Shown here piece by piece: positions 6,769 through 16,900 of a stretch of 28,839 nt of DNA. The notes beneath the pieces were generated by a model that did not search any database, had not been told where the DNA came from, and saw only the letters and a program-made list of their open reading frames with translations. Both the position numbers and the translations under genes were made by a program. Positions within the stretch are counted from its first letter, which is position 1, and every line of letters starts with the position of its first letter. The stretch spans positions 1 to 28,839 of the forward strand of contig JACQUR010000017.1 in NCBI GenBank assembly GCA_016210245.1, read 5' to 3'. The stretch comes from Chloroflexota bacterium (GTDB lineage Bacteria; Chloroflexota; UBA6077; JACQUR01).

Positions 6769-8961
6769 ATGCTTGCATGGATGCTGTCGGCACTGGTGCG
6801 TGTAGACCCGAGAGCCATTATCGGCGCAGTGCAGCGCCATCGGTCGTGCGTTGCAGTCCCCAGTTTTGCGAGGGCCACAGTTGTTCTTTCCAGCGTCGCT
6901 GTGCTGCTGTGGCACGCGAGCACTCCCGTGGCGCTGGCAGCAACCCCGCCTCGGTGCCCGGGCGCGGCTTTTCAGTTCCCCATCGTCGACGGTGTTCTAG
7001 GCTGGCTGTGGAAAGACCCACGTAGCCAGTGGGGGAATAGCCCGGACCGAAACGGCGCGGGGGAGCCCACGATCCACACGGGGATCGACGTCTTTGCGTC
7101 CCCGGGAGGAAGCAGGGACGTCTTCCCGCTGGCGGACGGCAAGGTGGTGCGCCACAACCCCAACTCCGATTACGCATTCAACGTCTATTACCCTGCCGAG
7201 CGGTTGATGACCTATATGACCCACGTCGACCACGGGCGTCGGGGCGGCAAGGGTGGACTCGAGCTCGGCAGCAGAGTCACAGCGAACAAGCCGCTCGGAA
7301 CGATCGCGTCGAATAGTGCGCATGTCCACCTCTCCGTCGCCCGATATGCCGGGCCAGAGGATCAGTTCTTCAGTGACCTGGAGCTGGATCAGACGCGCGA
7401 TCCATCAGACCTCTTCAACGCGAAGCTCCTCGACGCATCCGGTGACGCGTGGAAGGGTAGGGGCACACTGTTGACGCTTCAAGTACCTAATACGACACTC
7501 AAAGTTCTCCTTCAACCAGGTGAATACCGGAACACGCTGAATCCGGAGCCATACAGCTTCAAGGTCCAGGACTGGTGCCGGACCTCGCCTCCCGTGTCGG
7601 CAACGATGCTCGTGATGGACGTTTCGGGCAGCATGAGCGAGCCTATGAGCAGTTCAACCAAGCTGGCGACGGCCCAACGCTCGGCCGCAAACCTGATCGA
7701 GTTCCTTGTACGGGACCGCCAGGCGACTACTGCGGTCCACAGCGCCGGCCTGGTGGCGTTTTCGACCAGCGCACGAGTTGTGGCCCCGCTTGCTGATGAC
7801 CTGGGGCCAATTGAGGGCGCTCTCAGCGATCTCCGCGCCGATGGCAATACGAATCTCGGGGCCGGGCTGGAGTTGGCGGCTTCGCAGATTGACCGGGCCC
7901 CAGCCGGGGCCCGGCGCATGGTTGTTGTGCTGAGCGATGGAGCCACCAACACCGGCCTGGGCCGAGAGCAGATCCTGTCCGGCCCGGCTGCACGAATCGC
8001 CGGCCAGGGGACGTGCCTGACCACCATCGGCTTCGGCGCGTCAGGGCTGGCGTACGACGAGCCGTTCCTACGCCGCCTCACCAACGTGTCGAACTGCGGC
8101 GGCTTCTACACTGCCGCTAATGCATCCCAGCTCGAGAACGTCTACCTGCGCGTGAGCCACGAAACAGCCGGCGACATCCTGCGCGAGACGCAGGACCGAA
8201 TCCGCGCCGGGGAACGCAAGCTGCTTGCCCCGGTGAGCGTGCCGGCTCAACAGGCGGTGCTCCACGCGACGCTGAACTGGCCGGGCAGCCGCCTGGGGCT
8301 CGAGCTGCGCGATCCCAGCGGGAGTCTGGTGGAGCCAGGCTACCCGGGGCTCACCAGCTATACCAGCGGGCGGCCGATCCACGTGGTGGTGGCCAACCCG
8401 CGCCCAGGGACCTGGAGTGTCACTGTGGCCGGGCTCGAAGTGTCCGGCGCAGAGGAGCCGTTCACGGCCATCTTCTCCAGCCGGGCCTCGCCCGTCCCAA
8501 CACCGGCGGGAGCGCCGCCCGAGCTCGTGCTGGGCTTGGTGCTGGCGGCTGCCCTGCTCGTGGCTGGCGTCGTGGTGACTGCCGGTCGCCCCCGAGCACC
8601 CAGTACCCGGCTGTTGCTAGCCGCGATAGAGGGGCCGGCGGTTGGCCGTTTCACCCTGCGACACTCCGCGCTCATCGGCCGGAGCCCGGTGGCACAGGTG
8701 CATCTGCCCGATCCGTTCGTATCGAAGGTGCATGCCCGGTTGGTCCAAGGGGGAGCACTGTGGACCATCGAGGACCTGCGGAGCACGAGCGGGACGTTCG
8801 TCAACGGCCACCCGGTGCTGCGAGCCCCCGTGCGCACGGGCGACCGCATACGGCTCGGGCAAAGCGAACTGGTCGTGCTGGGGATTGTGGAGGCTCCGGA
8901 GGGCATGCCCGCGCCGAAACCAGCCGCCGGGCGCGGTCCGGGCCGGCTGCAGCCAGGCTAG
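6769..8961 (+). CDS. M23-peptidase-like / vWA / TM / FHA fusion protein
   Basis: A 730-residue protein from the ATG at 6769. A signal sequence or N-terminal anchor (about 35-58, ending ALA-AT) precedes a LytM/M23-like domain (about 64-215) with H103-x3-D107 (HTGID), H152 in YMTHVD and the H185-x-H187 pair (HVHLSV). These are the zinc ligands and catalytic histidines expected of M23 metallopeptidases. A vWA domain follows (about 278-460) with MIDAS D284-x-S286-x-S288, T361 and D390, then a beta-rich stretch, one TM helix (584-605) and a cytoplasmic FHA domain (615-707) with IGRS, S-x2-H and STSGT, where Ser replaces the usual Asn. The peptidase-like and vWA parts face outward, so the protein may sense or cut cell-wall material and report to the phospho-signalling machinery. 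Whether the M23 domain is active is untested. Confidence 0.88.
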   Translation: MLAWMLSALVRVDPRAIIGAVQRHRSCVAVPSFARATVVLSSVAVLLWHASTPVALAATPPRCPGAAFQFPIVDGVLGWLWKDPRSQWGNSPDRNGAGEPTIHTGIDVFASPGGSRDVFPLADGKVVRHNPNSDYAFNVYYPAERLMTYMTHVDHGRRGGKGGLELGSRVTANKPLGTIASNSAHVHLSVARYAGPEDQFFSDLELDQTRDPSDLFNAKLLDASGDAWKGRGTLLTLQVPNTTLKVLLQPGEYRNTLNPEPYSFKVQDWCRTSPPVSATMLVMDVSGSMSEPMSSSTKLATAQRSAANLIEFLVRDRQATTAVHSAGLVAFSTSARVVAPLADDLGPIEGALSDLRADGNTNLGAGLELAASQIDRAPAGARRMVVVLSDGATNTGLGREQILSGPAARIAGQGTCLTTIGFGASGLAYDEPFLRRLTNVSNCGGFYTAANASQLENVYLRVSHETAGDILRETQDRIRAGERKLLAPVSVPAQQAVLHATLNWPGSRLGLELRDPSGSLVEPGYPGLTSYTSGRPIHVVVANPRPGTWSVTVAGLEVSGAEEPFTAIFSSRASPVPTPAGAPPELVLGLVLAAALLVAGVVVTAGRPRAPSTRLLLAAIEGPAVGRFTLRHSALIGRSPVAQVHLPDPFVSKVHARLVQGGALWTIEDLRSTSGTFVNGHPVLRAPVRTGDRIRLGQSELVVLGIVEAPEGMPAPKPAAGRGPGRLQPG

Positions 8962-8983
8962 CGTGGGGAAGTGAAGGGGAGCG

Positions 8984-10537
8984 ATGGCAACGAGCTTCGC
9001 GCGAGCGGTTACCCTGGAGCAACCATGCCTCGACGTGGGAATTGCGACCGACGCCGGCCGGCGTCGGTCGCACAACCAGGACGCTGTGTTCTGCGAGCCG
9101 ACGGACTCGCCCTACGCCCAGGCGCGCGGGGTCCTGTGCGTGGTGGCCGATGGCATGGGCGGCCACAGCGCGGGCGAGGTGGCCAGCCGGCTGGCGATCG
9201 AGGCCACCCGCGAGGCGTACTACCACGCCACCGCGACCAACCCAGCGCTGGCGCTCCACGAGGCCATACGGATCGCTCACGGCCGTATTCTGGCCGAGGC
9301 CTCGGCCGACCCGTCCCGGCAGGGCATGGGCACCACCCTGACTGCGGCAGTCATCCACGGGCGTGCTCTGACCATTGGCCACCTTGGCGACAGCCGGGCC
9401 TACCTGGTGGCCGAACGGTCGCTGCGTCAACTGACCACCGATCACACCTGGGTGGAGGAACAACGCGCCACGGGGATGCTGACGGCGGACCAGGCGCGGA
9501 CCCATCCCCACCGCAACGCCCTGACGCAGGCGCTTGGCCGGACCAGCCAGCTCCACGTGCAGATCGTACAGGCGACGCTGCACGACGGCGATACGCTGCT
9601 GCTCTGCTCGGACGGCCTGCATGGGCCAGTGCCCGATGACCAGTTCGCTCGGCTTGTGTGGGGGAGGAGCGCCGCGAGTGCGGCCGCCGCGATGGTCGAC
9701 GCCGCCAATCGCGCGGGTGGCCCCGACAACATCAGCGCCATCGTCGTTCGGGTGAACCCCGGGCCTGGCACGGCCCGCGCACAGGCTGCGCTCGACCGGT
9801 CGTCGATCCGTGCCCTCGCCGCAGGCCTCGTCGCTCTCGCCCTCCTTGCCCCGGTTCTATGGATGGGTCGAGGTGGGCCGAGCCCAACGTCGGCCGGCCC
9901 GCCCTCGACGCGCCAGTCCCTACCCCTTGTGCCAACCAGCGCTCCAACCGCTGCTGTCGCCCCGGTGCTCGCGAGCCCGAGCCCGGGGCCGCCCGGCGAG
10001 TGCCGGTGGTTCGCCTCACCCCTGATGGCGTCCGCCCCGGAGACAGCCAATGTGCGGCCCAAGCCGCGGACGGCTGGTCCTGATGCGGACCCAATCGACT
10101 GGCTTTCGTCCGGCAGACCAGTGACCGTGCTCTGCGAGGTGTCCGACGGAGAGGCGGTGGAGGTACCAGGTGGGTCCTACTCGTCGCACGTCTGGTACGG
10201 AGTTTCCGTTCCACCCGCAAGCAGCGAAGTAGGAGGTTACGTACACTGCTCGACCATCGGCTTCCGGGACCCGCCCCGCGTCCGATGCGAGAGCCGTGCG
10301 TCCCCGCCACTGCCCGTTGCTTCTCCCCAGGCTGCAGCGCGGACTCCGGCGGCGGCGACCGCTCGCGCATCGCCGCCCGGGCCCACACCACCGACTCCAA
10401 CGCCGGTGCCTACGGATGCACCGACTCGAACGCCGGTGCCCACGGACACGCCGAGCCCAATGGCGCGAGCGTCGGCAACTCCTGTGCCGGGCGCGTCGAC
10501 GCCTACCTTGGTCCGGCCGGTGCGGGGCCCCGGGTGA
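8984..10537 (+). CDS. PP2C-family protein phosphatase with extracytoplasmic SH3-like tail
   Basis: A 517-residue protein. The PP2C domain (about 14-258) has N-Q-D at 31-33 (Gln where the paralogue has Glu), DGMGGH (56-61), GD (135-136), SDG (209-211) and GGPDN (245-249). One TM helix (about 275-295) is followed by an outer region: a Pro/Ser/Thr linker, a roughly 90-residue beta-rich segment with four cysteines (about 338-428) resembling bacterial SH3-type domains (NVRPKPRT, VWYGV, GGYVHC), and a Pro/Thr tail with near-repeats of TPVPTDA/TPVPTDT (472-489). The outer part could bind wall or surface ligands and control the inner enzyme. AAGGGGAG (8974-8981) supports the ATG. It starts 22 nt after the M23/vWA/FHA gene, so the two form a pair. 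The SH3 assignment is tentative; the phosphatase is firm. Confidence 0.9.
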   Translation: MATSFARAVTLEQPCLDVGIATDAGRRRSHNQDAVFCEPTDSPYAQARGVLCVVADGMGGHSAGEVASRLAIEATREAYYHATATNPALALHEAIRIAHGRILAEASADPSRQGMGTTLTAAVIHGRALTIGHLGDSRAYLVAERSLRQLTTDHTWVEEQRATGMLTADQARTHPHRNALTQALGRTSQLHVQIVQATLHDGDTLLLCSDGLHGPVPDDQFARLVWGRSAASAAAAMVDAANRAGGPDNISAIVVRVNPGPGTARAQAALDRSSIRALAAGLVALALLAPVLWMGRGGPSPTSAGPPSTRQSLPLVPTSAPTAAVAPVLASPSPGPPGECRWFASPLMASAPETANVRPKPRTAGPDADPIDWLSSGRPVTVLCEVSDGEAVEVPGGSYSSHVWYGVSVPPASSEVGGYVHCSTIGFRDPPRVRCESRASPPLPVASPQAAARTPAAATARASPPGPTPPTPTPVPTDAPTRTPVPTDTPSPMARASATPVPGASTPTLVRPVRGPG

Positions 10538-10932
10538 AGAGCGCTTCGTCCTCAAGGACAGGTCGTTGCCGTGAAGGGCATGGCTCCGTCCCCGGGCCCG
10601 TTCGGGGCGGGCAGCACCGCGCCGGGTAGCGGCTCTCCCGTGCCGTCACGCCCGGGTGTCGCGTGTCGGCAATGCCGATCGTTTCTGGGGGCGTTTGCGC
10701 TCGCCCCGGTCGTCATCGGCCGGGGAAGGCGAGCGAAGCGGGCGCAAACCCGGCCATGACAGAGCCAGGTGCTATTGACTGCCCGCCGCGCGGCGACTTT
10801 CGCGATATCGGAGTTAGCGACGAAGTTCTGAGGGACAGCGCCTCAGCCGCTACGCTGCCTCGTGTACGAAATGCCGAGAGAACGGATCCGCTCTGTTGAC
10901 CGGACATATCATCATTACTGTTCCAAACGCTG
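10538..10932 (+). other. 395-nt intergenic stretch between signalling island and fibre gene
   Basis: No gene is supported; the short open frames here lack ribosome sites and recognisable motifs. It holds a small near-palindrome TCGGCA-A-TGCCGA (10666-10678), a larger imperfect hairpin (10692-10749), and more AT-rich sequence just before the promoter at 10933. Confidence 0.5.
10692..10749 (+). terminator. imperfect hairpin, possible terminator of the signalling operon
   Basis: Outer arms GTTTGCGC (10693-10700) and GCGCAAAC (10742-10749) are exact complements, with partly complementary GC-rich inner arms. There is no T-run after it, so it would not be a classical Rho-independent terminator; it could equally be a processing site. 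Confidence 0.35.
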
Positions 10933-10961
10933 TTGACAAGCCGGCTTCAAGTGTGTAGGAT
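10933..10961 (+). promoter_or_regulatory. sigma70-type promoter of the giant fibre gene
   Basis: A perfect -35 box TTGACA (10933-10938), a 17-nt spacer and a -10 box TAGGAT (10956-10961) predict a start site near 10968, about 25 nt before the ATG at 10993. This is the clearest promoter on the + strand of the window. It also shows that the TTG at 10933 and the ATG at 10960, in the same open frame, belong to promoter sequence and not to the protein. Confidence 0.82.
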
Positions 10962-10980
10962 GCACGTGGAATCTGGTGCT

Positions 10981-10987
10981 GGAGGGG
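10981..10987 (+). promoter_or_regulatory. Shine-Dalgarno site of the giant fibre gene
   Basis: GGAGGGG at 10981-10987 lies 5 nt before the ATG at 10993 and sets the start of the lipoprotein signal sequence. Confidence 0.75.
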
Positions 10988-10992
10988 CTGTC

Positions 10993-13900
10993 ATGGTTGT
11001 GTCGCGACTTGTGTTCGGCCCAACGGTCGTCGCCGCGTCGATCGTGCTTCTGGCTGCAGCGGCGTGCGCGCCTGCCCCGCAGGCGGCGTCGACGGAGCAG
11101 GCGCCAGTATCTGTCTCTGCTACGGCACCCCCTGCGTCGCCTGGGCCACCCGTGGCCCCTGTGGTCCCCACTGCGATCACCGCCAGCGGTGGGCCGTTCG
11201 TGGCTACTGCGAACGTCTTCCAGGGCGAGGCCCAGTGGAAGCCGAACATCCAGGCCGCGTGGCAGCCGCTCACGAGCGGCATGGGCCTCCCCGTTGGCGC
11301 CTCGGTGCGCACCGGCGCTCAGGGCCGGGCCACGCTGGCGTTCGTGGAAGGCTCGCTGCTGATCCTGGACCCCGGGTCCGAGATCGGCATCGAGGTGTTC
11401 GACGTCGACCAGAGCCGGGTTGCTGCCCGCCAAGCGCGGATACGGGTGGTTCAGGCCAAGCTGATGTTCGACGTGCGAGACTACCCCTCGCCCGCCTCCT
11501 ACTTTCAATTGATCACCGGGGACGAGATAGCGGTAATCAGGGGCAAGTCAGGCAACCTGACCAAGCAGACTCCCACTGCCGGCCAGCCTGGTGGCTTCGC
11601 CTTTTCGATGGTCCAGGGCGCGGCCTACGTGGGGTGCCTCTCTTCGCCACAGCGAGTCAACTCCTTCACCGTGCGCGACGGGCAACAGATCAGTCCGTCG
11701 ACGTCGGATTGCCAGGCGGTTTCCAGCATGTCCAACGCGACCGATGCCAGGAAACTCCTAGAGGTGTTGGGCCTCGTGCTCGCGGGGCCTCCTGACGCGG
11801 TCAAGGCCGTCTCCGCAGGTGACATTGTCCGCGCCTGGGACCTAACCAAGCAAGCTAGGGGCACCACACCGCTGGACCCGAAGATGACGGGGAGCTCCAG
11901 CGTAGAGAGTGTAGTGAGCGACCTGACAAAGGGGGGACCGATTCAGGTCACGGAGAAAGAAGGGACTTCAGCGGTCGTCGTGCCCACGCCTCAGCCAGGT
12001 CCGACGGGAGTTCCGGGGCCTCCCGGCCCCACAGGAGTTCCAGGACCCGCGGGCAGCTTCACCGGCGAGGGCAGCCTCAATAGTCTGAGCGTGGCGGGCA
12101 GCACCAGGCTCGACGGCGCTCTGAGGACGGCGGGGCTGATGACGGCGGCAGGGGGGCTTGTTCTGCCCGCGGGCCAGGCCCTGACTCTAGGGAACTCGAC
12201 CCTCAGCGTGGTCGATGGAGCCACAACCCTGAACGGTGGTCTGACGGTGAACGGGGCTACTGGCCTGGGCAGTGATTTGAGAGTGGCCGGCGACAGCTCG
12301 CTCGCGAAGCTGACCACCTCCGGCGCAAGTAGCTTGAACTCCGTGGCGGTGACGAAGGATGCCACCGTGGGCGGTGGGCTGACGGTAGCGGGCACGACGG
12401 CGCTCGGCGCCCTGACTGCCTCGGGCGCGAGCGCACTGACTTCCCTGGATGTGAGCAAGAACGCCGCGGTCGGCGGTACGCTGGACGTGAGCAAGAACGC
12501 CACGGTTGCAGGCACGCTGGACGTGAGCAAGAGTGCGTCTATCGGCGTGCTGGAGGTAGGCCAGGATGCCAGCGTGGGTGGGAAGCTCCAGGTGAAGCAG
12601 GACGCTTCTGTCGTCGGTGGCCTGGAGGTGCAGGGCGACGTGGGAGTGCTTGGCAAGCTCGCGATACCGAGCGGCACTATCTCCTACAAGGATAGGAGCG
12701 GCGAGGTCACTGGCACGGTGGTGCTGGACACGGCCAAGCAGACCCTGGCCAACAAGACGCTGGACAACAGCACGACCATCAACGAAGCGGTCATCTCCGG
12801 GGGCACCATCACCGGAGTCACTATCAAGCAGGCGATCATCGACGACTCCCAGGTTGGGCGCATCGTAGAGGGGCCAGGCGTCTACACGACGCTGGCCGCG
12901 AGCGGGGCAACCACCCTCAACAGCACGCTGACCGTGAAGGATGGTACCGCTCTGGGTGGAGACTTCAGCATCGGCACCATCGGCCCGCCCAGCACTAACC
13001 GGTTTACGGTCGCCGCGGCGAGCGGGAACACGGCGATGGTGGGCAACCTGGCAGTAGGCGGGAACACGACGTTGGATGGGACCCTGGTGGTGGGCGACAA
13101 CGTCAACCTGCAAGGGGCGGTCCTGAACCTGGGCGCGGGCGGCACGCTGGCCCGCACCATCAACATGGGCACGGGCACCGCGGTTGACACGATCAACATC
13201 GGCACCGGCGGCACGGCGGCAGATGTGATCACGATGGGGGATAGCCTGGCCACCACCAGCGTGAATGGCGCCACCCTCAATCTCGGCACCTCCAATACTG
13301 CCCGCACCATCAACATGGGCTCGGGCACGGGGGTCGACACCATCAACATCGGCACCGGTGGCACGGGCGCCGACGCAATCAGCGTGGGCAACGGCGTGGC
13401 GGGCACGAGCCTGACGCTGACCGGGGGCAACAAGTGGTCGGTCGCTGGCGCGACCGGGGACGTCGTCACGGCCGGCGATGCGGCGGTGAATGGCGGCGAC
13501 CTGACCACCACGGCCGCGACCTTCAACCTGGTCAATGGGAACGCTACCACGGTCAACATGGCCGGGGCTGCCACCACCCTGAACCTGGGCGCGGGCGGCG
13601 CGCTGGCCCGGACGATCAACATCGGCACGGGCACCGGCGTCGACACGATCAACATCGGCACTGGCGGCACGGCGGCCGATACGATCGGCATCGGCGACAG
13701 CCTGGCCACTACCAGCGTGAACGGCGCCACCCTCAATCTGGGCACCACCAACACGGCCCATACGATCAATGTCGGCACGGGCACCGGGATCGACACGATC
13801 AACATCGGCACCGGTGGCACGGCGGCCGACGTGATCACCGTCGGGGACTCGCTCGCCACGACCACGCTGCGGGGCTCGGCCGCCTCGTCGGTCGACTTCG

Positions 13901-16900
13901 GCAACTTCGACGTGGCGGCCAGCGGGAACGTGACGGTGACCCCGGGCCAGGGACTCGACACCAACGCGGCCGGGGCGCTGAACCTGGGCAATACGACCGC
14001 GACGACGATCAATGTCGGGGGTGGAGCCGCCACGACGCTGAACGTGGGCGCGGGCGGCCCCCTGGCCCGGACGATCAACATCGGCACGGGCACCGGCGTT
14101 GACACGATCAGCATCGGCAATACCGTGGCTGGGACCAGCGTAACGCTCGGCGGCAACCTGGCCATCAACGGCTCGATCGTTCCTGGGGTCGCCAATACCT
14201 ACGACCTCGGCTCCGGCGCTACCACCTGGCGCAGCATCTACGCTGGAACCTCGGTAACCACACCGCTGGTGACCAGCGCGGCAGGGGCCGGGCTGGCCGT
14301 GACGGGCGCCACCGGCTTGAGCCTGGCCGCTACCGCTGGGAATACGATCCTGGACTCGGCGGCTGCTGCCTCGAAGATCAGCATCGGCTCCAGCAACGTG
14401 GCTCGCACCCTCGACATCGGCAACGTGGGCTCGGCTCAGGCCATCAACGTGGGCGCCAATGTCGGGGCGGGCAACGCGATCGCCATTGGCAATGCCAACG
14501 CGGGCACCAGCCTGAGCCTCACCGGCGGCCCGACCTGGTCCATCAACGGGGCCAACGGGAACATCACCACCAGCGGCAACTTCAGCCAGACGGGGGCCGG
14601 CACCTTCGCTACGGGGACGGGCGCGGTCAGCCTGAACGGGGACGTGACCCTGGCCGCGGGCAAGAACCTGAGCGCAGCGGCCGGAGCTGGCGCCTTCGAC
14701 TTCTCGACCGCGACCGGCACGTTCAAGACCTCGACCGGGGCCAACACGCTGAGCGGGGACACCACCGTCGCGGCCGGCAAGAACCTGACGGCCGCGGCTG
14801 GCGCGGGCGCCTTTGACTTCTCGACCTCGACCGGCACGTTCGGCACGTCGACCGGGGCTGTGACCCTGGGCGGCAGCACTACCCTGGCGGCGGGCAAGAA
14901 CCTGAGCGCCGCGGCTGGCGCGGGCAACGTCGACTTCTCGGCCTCCACCGGAACCTTCAGTACGTCCACCGGGGCCGTGACCCTGGGCGGAAGCACCACC
15001 CTGGCCGCGGGCAAGAGCCTGACAGCAGCGGCCGGGGCCGGTAACTTCGACTTCTCGGCCTCGACCGGGACTTTCAAGACTTCCACAGGCGCCGTGACCC
15101 TGGGTGGGGACACGACATTGGCCGCGGGCAAGAACCTGAGTGCGGCGGCTGGCACCGGGAACTTTGACTTCTCGCCCTCGACCGGGACGTTCAGCACCTC
15201 TACCGGGGCCAATACGCTCGGCGGTGATACCACGCTGGCGGCGGGGAAGAACCTGAGCGCGGCGGCCGGCGCTGGGGCCTTCGACTTCTCGGCCGCGACC
15301 GGTACCTTCAAGACCTCGACCGGCGCGAACACCCTGAGCGGGGATACTGCTCTGGCGGCCGGCAAGAACCTGAGCGCGGCGGCTGGGGCTGGCGCCTTTG
15401 ACTTCTCGACCGCGACCGGGACGTTCAAGACCTCGACCGGGGCCAACACCCTGAGCGGCGATGCGACGGTGGCGGCGGGCAAGACCCTGACCGTGACCGA
15501 CGGACTGGCCAGCTTCGGCGGGGGGGTGTCGATCACCAGCGGTAGCTTCGGCCAGGCCGGAGCCGGCACCTTCGGCACGGGGACGGGCGCGGTCAGCCTG
15601 AACGGCGACGTGACCGTGGCGGCGGGCAAGAACCTGGGCGCAGCGGCCGGCGCCGGGAACTTCGACTTCTCGGCCTCGACCGGCACGTTCGGCACGTCGA
15701 CCGGGGCCGTGACCCTGAGCGGCAGCACCACCCTGGCCGCGGGCAAGAATCTGACCGCTGCGGCCGGGGCCGGCACCTTCGACTTCTCCGCCTCGACCGG
15801 CACCTTCAGCACCTCCACGGGGGCGAACACCCTGAGCGGGAGCACCACCCTGGCCGCGGGCAAGAACTTGACCGCTGCCGCTGGGGCTGGGAACTTCGAC
15901 TTCTCCGCCTCGACCGGCACCTTCAGCACCTCCACGGGGGCCAACACGCTCGGTGGGGATGCGACCCTGGCCACCGGCAAGAACCTGAGCGCCGCGGCCG
16001 GGGCTGGGGCCTTTGACTTCTCGACTGCCACCGGGACCTTCAAGACCTCCACCGGTGCCAACACCCTGAGCGGCGATACCACCCTGGCGGCAGGCAAGAA
16101 CCTGAGCGCGGCCGCTGGCACGGGCGCGTTCGACTTCTCGACCGCAACCGGGACCTTCAAGACCTCGACGGGGGCCAACACCCTGAGCGGGGATACGACG
16201 CTGGCCGCGGGCAAGAACCTGAGTGCGGCGGCCGGGGCCGGCGCCTTTGACTTCTCGACTGCCACCGGGACCTTCAAGACCTCCACCGGTGCTAACACCC
16301 TGAGCGGCGATACCACCCTGGCGGCAGGCAAGAACCTGAGCGCCGCGGCCGGGGCGGGGAACATCGACTTCTCAGCCTCGACCGGCACGTTCAGCACCTC
16401 TACGGGGGCCGTGACCCTGGGCGGCAGCACCATTCTGGCCGCGGGCAAGAACCTGACGGCCGCGGCCGGGGCGGGCAACGTCGACTTCTCGGCCTCGACC
16501 GGCACGTTCAGCACCTCTACTGGAGCCGTCACCCTGGGCGGCAGCACTACCCTGGCGGCGGGCAAGAACCTGAGCGCCGCGGCTGGCGCGGGCAACGTCG
16601 ACTTTTCGGCCTCCACCGGAACCTTCAGTACGTCGACCGGGGCCGTGACCCTGGGCGGAAGCACCACCCTGGCCGCGGGCAAGAGCCTGACAGCAGCGGC
16701 CGGGGCCGGTAACTTCGACTTCTCCAACTCCAGCGGGACGTTCAAGACTTCCACCGGCCTGACCACTGTAGGCGGCGACCTCCAGGCAACTGCCGGCACG
16801 AGCACCTTCAACAACCTGGTCGTACAGGGCGGCGGCAGTCTGAGGGTGGGCGGCGGGACCGCGATGACGTGGATGGAGGAGGGCACCGGGACGTGCGGCG

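Larger units (their letters stand above)
14647..16782 (+). repeat. 39-residue (117-bp) tandem coding repeats, 17 units in two blocks
   Basis: Units begin T-L-A-A-G-K-N-L, continue through DFS-x2-TGTF-x-TSTGA and end T-L-x-G-x-T. Seven units run 14647-15465 and ten run 15613-16782; the ten-unit block ends in a diverged copy. The blocks are separated by a 49-residue variant (15466-15612) carrying a SFGQAGAGTFGTGTGAVSLNGDV-like segment that repeats the lead-in sequence before the first block. The 117-bp period is exact within blocks, so copy number can change by recombination without shifting the frame. Confidence 0.93.

Noticed and set aside
14647..16782. CRISPR array suggested by regular repeats
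   Set aside because: The 117-bp units are contiguous coding sequence with an exact codon period and no spacers.
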